From positions 1-56,050 of the forward strand of contig JAAWDP010000001.1 of assembly GCA_022793815.1 (NCBI GenBank): 56,050 nucleotides of DNA. The letters are read 5' to 3'. A program made the position numbers and the translations under genes. The notes beneath the pieces are model-generated. The model was not told the origin of the DNA, searched no databases, and saw only the letters and a program-made list of their open reading frames with translations. Shown here piece after piece: positions 8,870 to 18,049 of the stretch. Source of the stretch: Clostridia bacterium (GTDB lineage Bacteria > Bacillota > Clostridia > Christensenellales > Pumilibacteraceae). Positions within the stretch are counted from its first letter, which is position 1; each line of letters starts with the position of its first letter.

Positions 8870-10135
8870 TTACTTTATTACTCTTACCGTCGCGTTTATC
8901 TTGCCGACTCCGACCGTGGAAGCCATTTCCGCAACCGCGGCGCGAAGCGAACTTTCGCCTGTCGTATGCGTGAGTATCGTCACGTCGGCGCTGCCCGACG
9001 CCGCCCCCACCTGCTGCATTTTGCTTATGCTTATTCCGTGTCTGCCGAGCACCGACGCAACCGACGCGAGCATGCCCGGCTTGTCCGTCACGCACAGCGA
9101 AATATAATACTGCGAATCGAAGTCGGCTGCCGCGGTTGCGGGTTTGCCGAAATCGGGATAAAGCGGAGCGCTTCTTAGCGCGCAGTACACTACGTCGCTT
9201 ACCACCGCGCTTGCCGTGGGATACGACCCCGCGCCTCTGCCGTACAGCATTATCTCGTCGGAAAAATCGCCTTTGAGGAATACCGCGTTGAACGCTCCGC
9301 GCACCGACGCGAGCGGGTGCGAGTTCGGCACGAACGCGGGATGTACCCTTGCCTGCACGCTGCCGTCGGGATTTTGTTTTCCAACGGCGAGCAGTTTGAC
9401 GGTGTAACCCATGCTTGCGGCCGCCGATATGTCGCGCGGACGCACCTGCGTTATGCCCTCGCGGTAGACGATAGAGAGCGGAACTTTCGCATGGAATGCG
9501 AGCGACGCGAGAATGGACAGTTTATATGCCGCATCGAAGCCTTCGACGTCCGCCGTAGGGTCGGCTTCCGCATAGCCCAGCTTCTGCGCCTCTTCGAGCG
9601 CAGCCTCGTAAGTGAGCCCGTCCTCGCTCATACGCGTGAGAATATAATTTGTCGTACCGTTTATGATACCGGTTATCTCGCTTATACGGTTTGCCTGCAT
9701 GCTCTCCGTAAGCGTTCGTATTACGGGAACGCCTCCGACGCAGCTTGCCTCGAAATAGAGTCCCGCCTTTCCTTTCTCGGCGGCGGCGTTAAGCTCGCCG
9801 AAACGCTTTGCGAGCAGTTCCTTATTCGCGGTGACCACGCTTTTGCCCGCCGAAAGCGCTTTTAAGACGAACGAGCCCGCGGGTTCGAGTCCGCCCATTG
9901 TTTCCACGACAATCCCTATTTCTTTATCGGATACTATCTCGTCGATTGTACGAGCGAAAAAGGCTGTATCTATGCCGCGCGACGCAAGGACGTCTGGCGA
10001 GCGGTCGAGAATTTTCTTTACTTCTACGTCGACGCCGTAGCCCGAGCGTATAGAGTCGCGGTTGCGTGTAAGCGCGTCGTAAGTTCCGCCGCCTACCGTC
10101 CCCAGTCCCATAATCGCAACTTTTATTTTTTTCAT
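8870..10135 (-). CDS. hom: Homoserine dehydrogenase
   Basis: Reduces aspartate semialdehyde to homoserine with NAD(P)H, on the way to threonine and methionine. The 421-residue protein has the Rossmann motif GLGTVGGG (residues 10-17), the catalytic core (TANKELLA, INGTTNYIL, EADPTADVEGFDAAYK) and a C-terminal ACT domain (about 345-421) expected to bind an allosteric amino acid such as threonine. Its ATG overlaps the coaX stop by four bases (ATGA), with GGGAGG inside the coaX end, so it is translationally coupled as the third gene of the panT-coaX-hom operon. Joining pantothenate and threonine/methionine genes is unusual but not unique. Confidence 0.95.
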   Translation of the reverse strand: MKKIKVAIMGLGTVGGGTYDALTRNRDSIRSGYGVDVEVKKILDRSPDVLASRGIDTAFFARTIDEIVSDKEIGIVVETMGGLEPAGSFVLKALSAGKSVVTANKELLAKRFGELNAAAEKGKAGLYFEASCVGGVPVIRTLTESMQANRISEITGIINGTTNYILTRMSEDGLTYEAALEEAQKLGYAEADPTADVEGFDAAYKLSILASLAFHAKVPLSIVYREGITQVRPRDISAAASMGYTVKLLAVGKQNPDGSVQARVHPAFVPNSHPLASVRGAFNAVFLKGDFSDEIMLYGRGAGSYPTASAVVSDVVYCALRSAPLYPDFGKPATAAADFDSQYYISLCVTDKPGMLASVASVLGRHGISISKMQQVGAASGSADVTILTHTTGESSLRAAVAEMASTVGVGKINATVRVIK

Positions 10136-10908
10136 ACGGTACCTCCCGTGTTCATCTTATATATAATGTTGAGTCCGCGGAGCGTGAGCGTTCTGTCCAC
10201 CACGTCTATGACGCCGCTGCGACGCGCTATTATTTCGGACAGCCCGCCCGTGGCTATGACTTTGGCTTTTCCGCCCATTTCCTCTTTCATCTTTCCGATT
10301 ATATATTCGACCGAGCCGATGTAGCCGAGAATAAGTCCCGACTGCATATTTGTCACGGTTGTTCTGCCTATCGCGCCCTGCGGGTCGGTAAGTTCCACGT
10401 TAGGAAGTTTGGATGCGCTCTTGGTAAGGGCGTCGCTTGCGGTTTTGAGTCCTATCCCTATGCTTCCGCCCAAAAATTCGCCTTTGCCGCTTATCGCGTT
10501 GAACGTGGTGGCGGTGCCGCAGTCCATTGTTATACACGGTCCGCCGTAAGTATAGTAAGCCGCGACCGCGCCGACTATTCTGTCCGAGCCGACCTCTTTG
10601 GGGTTGTCGTATTTTATATTGAGTCCGATTTTGAGCCCCGAGCCGACCAGCAGCGGTTTATGCGAAAAATAGTATTCGATAAGATGTTCGAACGTGTAAT
10701 TCATATTCGGATTCACACTGCTCATTATAACGCCGTCAATCATGCCGCGGTTTACGCCGCGCTCGCCGAGCAGACTCATCAAATACATGCCGTACTCGTC
10801 GCTTGTTTTATTGACGGACGACGACAAACGGAGCGAACACATGAGGCTGTCGCCGTCGAATACGCCGCACTTGACGTTGGTATTTCCTATATCTATTGCA
10901 AGAATCAA
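10132..10908 (-). CDS. coaX: Type III pantothenate kinase
   Basis: Phosphorylates pantothenate, the first step of coenzyme A synthesis. The 258 residues are the usual length. The ASKHA-fold motifs are present: AIDIGNTNVKCG at the N-terminus, GSDRIVGAVAAYY with the central Asp, MDCGTATTFN and the C-terminal ATGGLSE. The start overlaps the stop of the upstream transporter gene by four bases and the end overlaps hom, so all three are coupled. The neighbouring S-component gene supports a pantothenate salvage role. Confidence 0.96.
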   Translation of the reverse strand: MILAIDIGNTNVKCGVFDGDSLMCSLRLSSSVNKTSDEYGMYLMSLLGERGVNRGMIDGVIMSSVNPNMNYTFEHLIEYYFSHKPLLVGSGLKIGLNIKYDNPKEVGSDRIVGAVAAYYTYGGPCITMDCGTATTFNAISGKGEFLGGSIGIGLKTASDALTKSASKLPNVELTDPQGAIGRTTVTNMQSGLILGYIGSVEYIIGKMKEEMGGKAKVIATGGLSEIIARRSGVIDVVDRTLTLRGLNIIYKMNTGGTV

Positions 10909-11534
10909 TTTTCTTTCTCCTTATTCTGCGCCGATTCGTCGGCTTTCCCGTCGGAGGCGGTTTGCGCTGCGCTTTCGGCGCATGCGGGTTTGGGTTTTAT
11001 CAGTCCGAGTCTGCCGAGTGTGAGCGCAAGCGGCGGCAGTACGATTGTATTCACCGCAAGCTCTATCGCGCCCGAAATAAGCATGACGCTTACGTAAGCG
11101 ATTACCGTTACGCCGCCGACCTCGACCGAGCCGCTCGTCAGCACGAGCAGGCAGACCACAAGCGCGGTATTTACAAGCGAGCCGACCGCTCCCCCGATAC
11201 ATACGGGAAGTATTTTTTTGAGTCTGCCTTCCTTTCTCACTATTTTATTCGTGAGCAGGTATGCTCCGCGCGCGGCGGGTCCTACGAAAATTCTCGCGGC
11301 TATCGGTATCCACGGCTGAGAAACGAACGCCACGGCGACGAGCGAGCCGCTCATAAGCGCATACAGCAGCGATATGACACCGAAAAATACAGACACAATC
11401 AGCGACGTCTTAAAGTCGGTAGTCACGCTTGCTATGAGTACGGGTAACAAGAACACGTACGGCAATGCGCCGAATACCGCGGTGAGCGCGAGAAACACCG
11501 CGCAAAGTGCGGCGGCTTTTGCTTTTCTTTCCAA
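10905..11534 (-). CDS. ECF transporter S component, probably for pantothenate
   Basis: About 209 residues with five to six hydrophobic helices in the first 180 and a charged, Ala/Glu/Lys-rich tail. Helix pattern and length suit the substrate-binding S component of an energy-coupling-factor importer. Its four-base overlap with coaX makes pantothenate (PanT-like) the best substrate guess; this is inference from context. I place the start at a TTG at 11534, five bases after a perfect GGAGG (11540-11544). A TTG at 11546 is the alternative and would add four residues. The shared AAT modules are not in the window. Confidence 0.75.
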   Translation of the reverse strand: MERKAKAAALCAVFLALTAVFGALPYVFLLPVLIASVTTDFKTSLIVSVFFGVISLLYALMSGSLVAVAFVSQPWIPIAARIFVGPAARGAYLLTNKIVRKEGRLKKILPVCIGGAVGSLVNTALVVCLLVLTSGSVEVGGVTVIAYVSVMLISGAIELAVNTIVLPPLALTLGRLGLIKPKPACAESAAQTASDGKADESAQNKEKEN

Positions 11535-11650
11535 TTCTGCCTCCAATGGACTCCGCTTCGGGTAGCCCTTGTCAATGGTATTTATGTATTACGGGCGAAT
11601 GCGGCGCGTTTTAACCGCTGCCGCTTCGTCAAACCTCCCGTACGTTTTTT

Positions 11651-12571
11651 TTATTTGCCCTGCGTGTAGAACGTAAGGTCGGGAACGCTTACGCCGCCCG
11701 ACTTGAATGCCGCGCGCGCAGAGAAAGTGAACAGTCCGAGTCCCGTGCCCTCAGCGCCGTTGCACGTAAAGGTGACGGCTATTTCGTCGAGCATTTGCGC
11801 GGACGTTTTAATCTGCAAAGTGCCGCTTGAATTTCCGCTTTCCAAATCGAAGAACTTCCACTCTCTGCCATCGTTTACGTTTCTCAGATAAAACATGGGG
11901 AAGAAAGCGTCTATCCAAGCGACGAAGTCCTTTTCGCAGCCCGATTTCACGGATGCGCTTGCCACGTACATGCCGCCGCTTTTGGCGCCGTCGAAGTTTT
12001 CGAGTTTTTCGGGGTCGAACAGTCTTTCCGCGCCGCGAACCAAACGGTCGTGAGCGCGCTGCGCCCACTCTTCGTAGAACACGCCGGCATATTCGCTTCC
12101 GTTAGCCATGGGTTTGGACCACGATGACGAACCGTCGGTTTCATTGTAATCGAGACGGCTGTCCTGATAGCAGTCGTAATTCGTTTCGGCGCAGAACTGC
12201 CACCCCTGCTCTATCTCGTCGTAGTACGCTTCGGGCTTTCCCGCATAATTCATGGTAACGCTGTTCACGTTTTTGCTGTAAGAATAGGTCTTGACTTTTT
12301 CCGTGCGATAGTCGTGACTGTAACGCGACGAGAACGAAATAGGCTCGGTGACGTTTTCACCCGACAGCGAACCGCTTGCGACGACGGAAAACGTGGGATG
12401 TTCGTCGAAATCGAAAACCGCTCCGTCTGCGGCAAGGCAGTAGACGCGCGCATATTCGGCGGCGGGGTCTTTTCCGAAATTTCCCGAGCCGCCGCAGTCG
12501 CAGGCGGACGCCGACAAAATCACGGTCAAAACCGCGGCAAGTATTATCGAGATACATGATATCTTTCGCAT
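11651..12571 (-). CDS. Putative lipoprotein, unknown function
   Basis: 306 residues. A type II signal peptide ends in the lipobox LSASAC (Cys24), so the mature protein should be lipid-anchored outside the membrane. The remainder is acidic and rich in Tyr, Trp and Ser with predicted beta character; no known domain was recognised. GGAG lies eight bases before the ATG, and a clear promoter (12606-12634) points to a single-gene transcript. About 115 bases separate it from the pantothenate operon downstream. Confidence 0.75.
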   Translation of the reverse strand: MRKISCISIILAAVLTVILSASACDCGGSGNFGKDPAAEYARVYCLAADGAVFDFDEHPTFSVVASGSLSGENVTEPISFSSRYSHDYRTEKVKTYSYSKNVNSVTMNYAGKPEAYYDEIEQGWQFCAETNYDCYQDSRLDYNETDGSSSWSKPMANGSEYAGVFYEEWAQRAHDRLVRGAERLFDPEKLENFDGAKSGGMYVASASVKSGCEKDFVAWIDAFFPMFYLRNVNDGREWKFFDLESGNSSGTLQIKTSAQMLDEIAVTFTCNGAEGTGLGLFTFSARAAFKSGGVSVPDLTFYTQGK

Positions 12572-12605
12572 TTAACGCTCCGTAAATAAATGTTATGCAT
12601 TGTAT

Positions 12606-12634
12606 AGTATACCACCGTTAAAAGATTAAATCAA
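12606..12634 (-). promoter_or_regulatory. Promoter of the 306-aa lipoprotein gene
   Basis: TTGATT (12629-12634), 17 bases, TATACT (12606-12611) on the minus strand, about 35 bases before the start codon. Confidence 0.7.
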
Positions 12635-12655
12635 GCGAATGACCCCTTGAATAAA

Positions 12656-12701
12656 AAAAGCGCGCGCCCCCAAGCCTTGCGGCACCGAGAGCGGCGCTTT
12701 T
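12656..12701 (-). terminator. Probable terminator of the cysteine-rich gene
   Basis: AAAAGCGC (12656-12663) pairs with GCGCTTTT (12694-12701) around a 30-base GC-rich loop. On the minus strand the stem is followed by a run of seven T, just downstream of the cysteine-rich ORF. Confidence 0.55.
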
Positions 12702-12736
12702 CCTGTGTTTTATGTTGTATGCCTTTTATGTCGTGC

Positions 12737-12940
12737 TTATTTGCAGCATACGTCTTTACCGCCGCAGCAGCAGTTCATGAGTAAGTACAGCATTATAAGG
12801 TCGCAGGGGTCACAGCCGCAACCCTTACGAGAATCGTAGCAGCCGCAACCGCAGTCGCCGCCGTTCTTACCGCCGCAGCAGCAGAGCAATATGAGAATGA
12901 GGAAAATATCGTTTCCGCATCCGCAACCGTTGTTGAACAT
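12737..12940 (-). CDS. Small cysteine-rich protein (67 aa, 16 Cys)
   Basis: The 67-residue protein starts MFNNGCGCG and contains 16 cysteines in CGCG, CCC and CGC clusters, mixed with two hydrophobic stretches (DIFLILILL and LIMLYLLM). Similar proteins in Clostridia are named 'chorion class high-cysteine' proteins only because of their composition; no function is established. GGAGG sits eight bases before this ATG, which is why the upstream in-frame extension to 13132 is rejected. Metal binding or disulphide cross-linking at the cell surface is possible but unproven. A probable terminator follows. Confidence 0.75.
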   Translation of the reverse strand: MFNNGCGCGNDIFLILILLCCCGGKNGGDCGCGCYDSRKGCGCDPCDLIMLYLLMNCCCGGKDVCCK

Positions 12941-13413
12941 TGTTGTTTCCTCCGTCGAATTTTTAGGGATTTTCCGTATTTTGGGGTTTAAAAGCAGGCG
13001 CTTGCGCCGACACCGCCCTTTCGCGCCGAGCCTTTCGTTCGCATAAACGTCCGCCGAGCCGACCGACCGAGCGCACACGCCGCCCGCCGATTGAGACGGT
13101 TTCGGCGCGCACGAAACCGAATCGAACGGCAAAGCGTCGGGTGGGACAGCGATAAGCGGGCGGACCGATTAAGCGGATACGAGCAGCCGCGTTAGGAGTT
13201 GTGCGACGAAGCGCCGAGCCTTCAAAACCGCTTCTTCTCCGAAGCATTTGTCTTAAAGTGTTTCCTTGCGCATTTCTTTTGTCACCCCTGAAATCGGATA
13301 TCCTTACTAACATAATATGAGCGCGTGCGGCGAGTGTGCGAATTTTTTTCGCATAAAATTTCTCCGCCGCCCCGCGCGAAGCGCGCAATATTTTACGCCG
13401 TGCGCTTTAATGC
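12941..13413. other. GC-rich region without a convincing gene
   Basis: Between the cysteine-rich gene and the glyS promoter lie about 470 bases. The minus-strand ORF across part of it is strongly Arg-rich with no ribosome site and looks like chance. No clear promoter or known RNA fold was recognised. A promoter for the cysteine-rich gene must lie here, so it may have a long 5' leader. Confidence 0.4.
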
Positions 13414-13442
13414 TTGACAAACCGCGCAAAAATATTTACTAT
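13414..13442 (+). promoter_or_regulatory. glyS promoter
   Basis: TTGACA (13414-13419), 17 bases, TACTAT (13437-13442). The start is predicted near 13450, leaving a leader under 30 nt, too short for a T-box. Confidence 0.65.
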
Positions 13443-13476
13443 ATATGTCGGAATCCACACAAAGAGGTTTTTGTAT

Positions 13477-14847
13477 ATGAGCAAACTGACAATGGACAAA
13501 CTGGTCGCACTCTGCAAGGGTCGCGGCATAATTTTTGCGGGCAGCGAAATTTACGGCGGCATGGGAAATACCTGGGATTACGGTCCCGTCGGCGTGGAAA
13601 TCAAAAACAATATCAAGCGAGCCTGGTGGAAACGGTTTGTGCAGGAAAGCGAAAACTCGTTCGGCGTGGACGCCGCCATACTCATGAATTCGCGCGTCTG
13701 GGACGCAAGCGGACATACCGCGTCTTTCTCCGACCCGAAGATGGACTGCAAGAAATGCAAGTCGAGAATGAGAGCGGACACTTTGATAAGCGCTCACGCA
13801 AAGGGAAAAATCAATCCCGACACGATGACGAACGAACAGATGCAGGATTATATAAGCGAACATAAACTCGCCTGCCCCAAATGCGGCGCATGCGAATGGA
13901 CGCCGATACGTCAGTTCAATCTCATGTTCGAAACCAACCGCGGGGTCACTGACGAAAGCCAAAACAAAATATATCTGCGTCCCGAAACGGCGCAGGGCGA
14001 GTTTGTGAATTTCCTTTCAGTACAGCGCAGCATGCGCGCGAAAGTTCCGTTCGGAATAGCGCAGGTGGGCAAGGCGTTCAGAAACGAAGTCACGCCCGGA
14101 AACTTTATTTTCCGCACGATTGAATTCGAGCAGATGGAACACCAGCTGTTTTGCAAAAGCGAAGAAAGCGAAAGCTTTTACAATACGTACAAAGAAAAAG
14201 CCATGCGGTTTCTGCTCGACCTCGGTTTCGACAAAGAGCATTTGCGCTTTAAGGACCACGACAAACTGGCGCACTATGCGTCGGCGGCTTGCGACATTCA
14301 GTTCCTCTACCCCATGGGCTGGGAAGAGCTCAACGGCATACACAACCGCGGCGAGTGGGATTTGTCGAGACATCAGGAATATTCGGGCAAGAGCATGCTT
14401 TACACGGACCCGTTCACTGGCGAAAAATATCTGCCGAACGTCGTGGAGTATTCGATAGGCGCGGACAGACTCATGCTTGCGGTGCTGTGCGAAGCGTTCG
14501 ACGAAGAAACGCTGGAAGGCGGCGAAACGCGCTCGCTTCTGCGTCTTTCCCCCGCCCTTGCTGCCTATAAAGTTGCGGTGCTTCCGTTGCAGAAGAACCT
14601 TTCGGACGCGGCGAAACCGATATACGAAAAACTCAAAAAACAGTTCATGACGGCTTACGACGATGCGGGCAGTATCGGCAAGCGTTACCGCCGTCAAGAC
14701 GAAATAGGCACTCCGCTGTGCGTTACCGTGGACTTCGACACGTTGAACGACAATACGGTTACGGTGCGCGAGCGCGACAGCATGCAGCAGAAGAGAGTCA
14801 AAGCAGACGAAGTTGCGGCAATGGTTGCCGACGCAGTCAAATTCTGA
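13477..14847 (+). CDS. glyS: Glycine--tRNA ligase (dimeric, eukaryote-like type)
   Basis: Charges tRNA-Gly with glycine. The 456-residue single-chain class II enzyme has the N-terminal GSEIYGGMGNTWDYGP segment, zinc-like Cys pairs (CKKC and CPKC), motif 2 around LRPETAQGEF and motif 3 in YSIGADRLM, followed by the anticodon-binding domain (from about residue 365). The start at 13477 follows AAAGAGG; an in-frame ATG at 13414 lies within the -35 box and is rejected. It has its own promoter and terminator. Confidence 0.96.
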   Translation: MSKLTMDKLVALCKGRGIIFAGSEIYGGMGNTWDYGPVGVEIKNNIKRAWWKRFVQESENSFGVDAAILMNSRVWDASGHTASFSDPKMDCKKCKSRMRADTLISAHAKGKINPDTMTNEQMQDYISEHKLACPKCGACEWTPIRQFNLMFETNRGVTDESQNKIYLRPETAQGEFVNFLSVQRSMRAKVPFGIAQVGKAFRNEVTPGNFIFRTIEFEQMEHQLFCKSEESESFYNTYKEKAMRFLLDLGFDKEHLRFKDHDKLAHYASAACDIQFLYPMGWEELNGIHNRGEWDLSRHQEYSGKSMLYTDPFTGEKYLPNVVEYSIGADRLMLAVLCEAFDEETLEGGETRSLLRLSPALAAYKVAVLPLQKNLSDAAKPIYEKLKKQFMTAYDDAGSIGKRYRRQDEIGTPLCVTVDFDTLNDNTVTVRERDSMQQKRVKADEVAAMVADAVKF

Positions 14848-14862
14848 TTCCAGCAAATTAAC

Positions 14863-14895
14863 AAAACCCCTCGCCTTTCAAGACGAGGGGTTTTT
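14863..14895. terminator. Terminator of glyS
   Basis: AAAACCCCTCG, 10-base loop, CGAGGGG then TTTTT. The A/T symmetry suggests it also ends the converging minus-strand transcript. Confidence 0.9.
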
Positions 14896-14907
14896 CGGTT
14901 TTGACTT

Positions 14908-17900
14908 TTATGCGTTAAGCACGCCGTAATCCAACGTTATTTTTATGAGTATGCCGCCTTCGCGCCAGCCGTTGGAATTGTTCCATGCACAGAACAGAAT
15001 ATATATATCGTCGTTATGCACGAACATGCTGTGCGCGTTGTTGGACGACGTTGCGGATATTACTCCGTTCATAGCGACGTTGCCGACAAATCCGCCTTCC
15101 CAATCGTAAACGCTCACGGCTACGTTGCCCGCGCCGCCTTCGTAAAGAGAGTAGATGTAATTGACATCGCCGTAAAGCCCTGTTTTGTTGCCGGGAAGCG
15201 CAACCTCTTTTTTGATTTCGAACGTACTCGCATCGATTATGCGCAGTTTACCGTCTTTGCCCACCGCGGCATATTCGTGAAGCGCGGGATTATATGTGAA
15301 CGAACGCACAACCGTGCCTATATCGAAGGACAATTCCGCTTCGTGCCATTGAGCGCTTCCGGACGCATCGATTTCCGCGGCAAACACGTATCTTATTTTG
15401 CCGTCCGTACATGCCATGTAGATTTTTCCGTCCTCGTAATACAGATAACCCGCGTTTGCGAACTGCTCGGCTTCGGTTCTGTAATAGGCAACGGAAGTTA
15501 CGCCCAAAAGTTCGCCCGTCGCCATATCCGCTTTATGAACCAGAACTCTGCCGTCGCCGTATTCGCCGCAAGGGTTGCTTGCTTCTATATAAACGTACTT
15601 GCCGTCGGTGCACGCGCCTTTCGGATATTTCTCCATGGCTTGCAAAGTAGTGCCCGAAATAACTTCGACGCCGTACTTCATTTGCACGCCCTTGTCCGTA
15701 CATATCTCGTAATACGAACCCAAATCCTTATGCGCGACGCCGATAAACTCATAGTTGAAATTCACCTTATAGACACTGCCGAGATTGGGATTCCATTCGA
15801 GAAGGGTAAAGTATACGTCGCCGTTCATGTCTACTATGGACTGTGCGTTTGCGTTGACAAAGGTACTGCTTACGTTCATGATTTCACGCGTATTGGGAAA
15901 CTGAACCTGTCCGATAAAATCGCCGTCGAAAGAGTAAATACGCACTACCGGCGCCATGACGGAGTTTGCCTTATACATAACGTAAATAAATCTGCCGTTG
16001 CCTGTTATTCTCGCTACTTTTACGTTTACCGTGCTGCCGTTGATATGAGTTGCCGACACCGTTTGAGGAATATCCACGACGCCGACCTCATCTCCGACAT
16101 GATTGTATATCTGCACGCGAGCGTCGAACAGTACCGCATAAAGCCTTTTCACGGGATTGTAATATATACCGTTGACTTTGCCTGTTTCCAACGGCACGGC
16201 GTCGGTCGCTTCCACCTGCGCCGTATCTTGGGTATCCAAATCCGCCGCCGAAACTCTCATGAAATTGCCTGCGGCATCCGTCGTGTAGACATAACCGCCG
16301 TTATAGTAGAGCACAGCGTTTTCCTCCGACGAAAGCGCAAAACTTTTCGACCAGCCGACCACCGCATTCGAACGCGGGTCATACTTTACTATGCGAACGG
16401 AACCAGAATTACTCAGTCTTCCGTACATATAAATGTAGGTATTGTCCGTACAGGACGAATACACCCAACCCGCTCCGCAGCCGAAGTCCGTCCAATCCGC
16501 AATTTGCTCGGTGGTGTAATTTTGCATGACGTTGGTTTCGATGCATGCGTCCACATACTCGCCTATCGAATCGATTATGCGGCTGTCGTCGAAAGACATT
16601 ACTTCTATGAAATCCACTCTGCCTATCGGCGCTTTGCCGTCATAATCTTTTATCCCGAGCTTGCTGTCTCTGAATTCCAATACGATTTTATTATCGCCTT
16701 TTTCCAGCCAATGTTTTCCGAGATATATTTCGGTATAGTCGGAATATGCCTCGTCGAGCGTAGCGTAAGGTCCGCCTGCCGGCAAAACGCTTTTGTCAAT
16801 CGGCGACAGTTTGGAATTGACCCTTACATTCATAACGTCGAAAAGAGAGCTTTCCTCGCTGAGATACGTCATACCGTTAAACACGAGACGTCCGTTGGAA
16901 ACGGCGACATACACATCGGCATAAGTGGCTCCGTCCGCATGTACGGAAAACTCGATTGCCGAGCCCGGCGCAAGAGAACCGACGCAATTGTCCAAAACGG
17001 CGCCCTCACCCCGTAGGGTTGCTTTTTCCGCTTCGCTTCTGCGGGTTACGCGCACTCTCGCATACGTGAACAAATCGGGATTGGACGCATATTCGACTTT
17101 AAACGTGTATTTACCGCCGAACACGACGCTTTCCGTATTCGAATCACCGCCCGTAATCGCATAATCGCTTTCATCCAATTCGATGAGATTTCCGCTGGCA
17201 TACCTGCCCATAACGCGCATGCTCAAATCGGATACCGACTCGCCTTCGCCGAGCCGCAAATCGCCTACCACCTGCATTTCGACCAGTTCGCCGTTATCGT
17301 ACACGGACGCTTCCACCACTTCTATCATGACTTCGCCGTAGATTTTCTCGCCGTCTTTGTCGCACCAGAAAGCCGCTTTTTTCGTGCCTGCCGCAAGCGG
17401 AGAACCGTCGGTTTTCAAGTCCGCTTCGCCGATAGTTCTGTCTATCGAGCCGTCGTTGTTTATTGCCGTTATTTTCATGCCGTCGGTTTTAAACGCTTCG
17501 CCTGCCTTGTAATAGACGATATAAGGATTTTCCACCACTTCTATTTTCGCAAGTTTTACCGCTTCGAGCATGAGTTCGAGTTCTGCGGTATATTCGGTTT
17601 CCTTTATAATCGGCTCGTCGTTTTCGTCCGTTCCGTCCTCCTCCGTATATACGTAAGACGCCTTTACTATGCCGCCGTTCGCCACGAAATCAGACGGCAC
17701 TTCGAGCGTATAATCGGTAGCGCGAATTTCCTCGCTGTACTCTCTGCCGCCAATCGAATAATTGCCTTCGACGACGAAGTCGCTTTTGACGGGATGAGCC
17801 TTGCCGTTGTCGAAATAGTTTACTCCGTCGGCAAGACGTATGTTTATGCCGCCGAAACGCAGTTTTTTCATTTCTTCTTCGAGGCGTTTCTGTTCTTCAA

Positions 17901-18048
17901 GTTCCGCCTTTATATTCATCATGCCGTCGAAGTACGACCGCCAGCCCGTGTATGACACCAAAGTGATTATGCCCGAAGTAATCAAGCAAACCGCCGCTAT
18001 CGCTATAATCACTATCAAACGCATTTTGGGTTTTATTTTCTGCCACAT
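14908..18048 (-). CDS. Membrane-anchored protein with Ig-like domains and a propeller-like C-terminus
   Basis: 1046 residues from an ATG at 18048, nine bases after AGGAGG; a longer ORF to 18069 overlaps the upstream gene and is rejected. Residues 9-34 form one transmembrane helix, followed by a short coiled coil (about 42-62) and an extracellular region. Ig-like or CBM-like beta domains occupy about 65-510 (one carries a typical GKHWLEKGDNKIVLEF segment). From about 530 to the end repeated WxxxF, YxYMYG, VYSLYEGG and YVYIEASNP patterns suggest a beta-propeller. It starts two bases after the GH3 stop (TAA-T-ATG), so the two genes are one operon. A glycan-sensing or glycan-binding partner of the GH3 enzyme is plausible; no catalytic motif is seen. 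Confidence 0.8.
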   Translation of the reverse strand: MWQKIKPKMRLIVIIAIAAVCLITSGIITLVSYTGWRSYFDGMMNIKAELEEQKRLEEEMKKLRFGGINIRLADGVNYFDNGKAHPVKSDFVVEGNYSIGGREYSEEIRATDYTLEVPSDFVANGGIVKASYVYTEEDGTDENDEPIIKETEYTAELELMLEAVKLAKIEVVENPYIVYYKAGEAFKTDGMKITAINNDGSIDRTIGEADLKTDGSPLAAGTKKAAFWCDKDGEKIYGEVMIEVVEASVYDNGELVEMQVVGDLRLGEGESVSDLSMRVMGRYASGNLIELDESDYAITGGDSNTESVVFGGKYTFKVEYASNPDLFTYARVRVTRRSEAEKATLRGEGAVLDNCVGSLAPGSAIEFSVHADGATYADVYVAVSNGRLVFNGMTYLSEESSLFDVMNVRVNSKLSPIDKSVLPAGGPYATLDEAYSDYTEIYLGKHWLEKGDNKIVLEFRDSKLGIKDYDGKAPIGRVDFIEVMSFDDSRIIDSIGEYVDACIETNVMQNYTTEQIADWTDFGCGAGWVYSSCTDNTYIYMYGRLSNSGSVRIVKYDPRSNAVVGWSKSFALSSEENAVLYYNGGYVYTTDAAGNFMRVSAADLDTQDTAQVEATDAVPLETGKVNGIYYNPVKRLYAVLFDARVQIYNHVGDEVGVVDIPQTVSATHINGSTVNVKVARITGNGRFIYVMYKANSVMAPVVRIYSFDGDFIGQVQFPNTREIMNVSSTFVNANAQSIVDMNGDVYFTLLEWNPNLGSVYKVNFNYEFIGVAHKDLGSYYEICTDKGVQMKYGVEVISGTTLQAMEKYPKGACTDGKYVYIEASNPCGEYGDGRVLVHKADMATGELLGVTSVAYYRTEAEQFANAGYLYYEDGKIYMACTDGKIRYVFAAEIDASGSAQWHEAELSFDIGTVVRSFTYNPALHEYAAVGKDGKLRIIDASTFEIKKEVALPGNKTGLYGDVNYIYSLYEGGAGNVAVSVYDWEGGFVGNVAMNGVISATSSNNAHSMFVHNDDIYILFCAWNNSNGWREGGILIKITLDYGVLNA

Positions 18049-18049
18049 A

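Noticed and set aside
12963-13388. Minus-strand ORF upstream of the cysteine-rich gene
   Set aside because: Very Arg-rich, no ribosome site, no recognisable domain, and it overlaps a GC-rich spacer.
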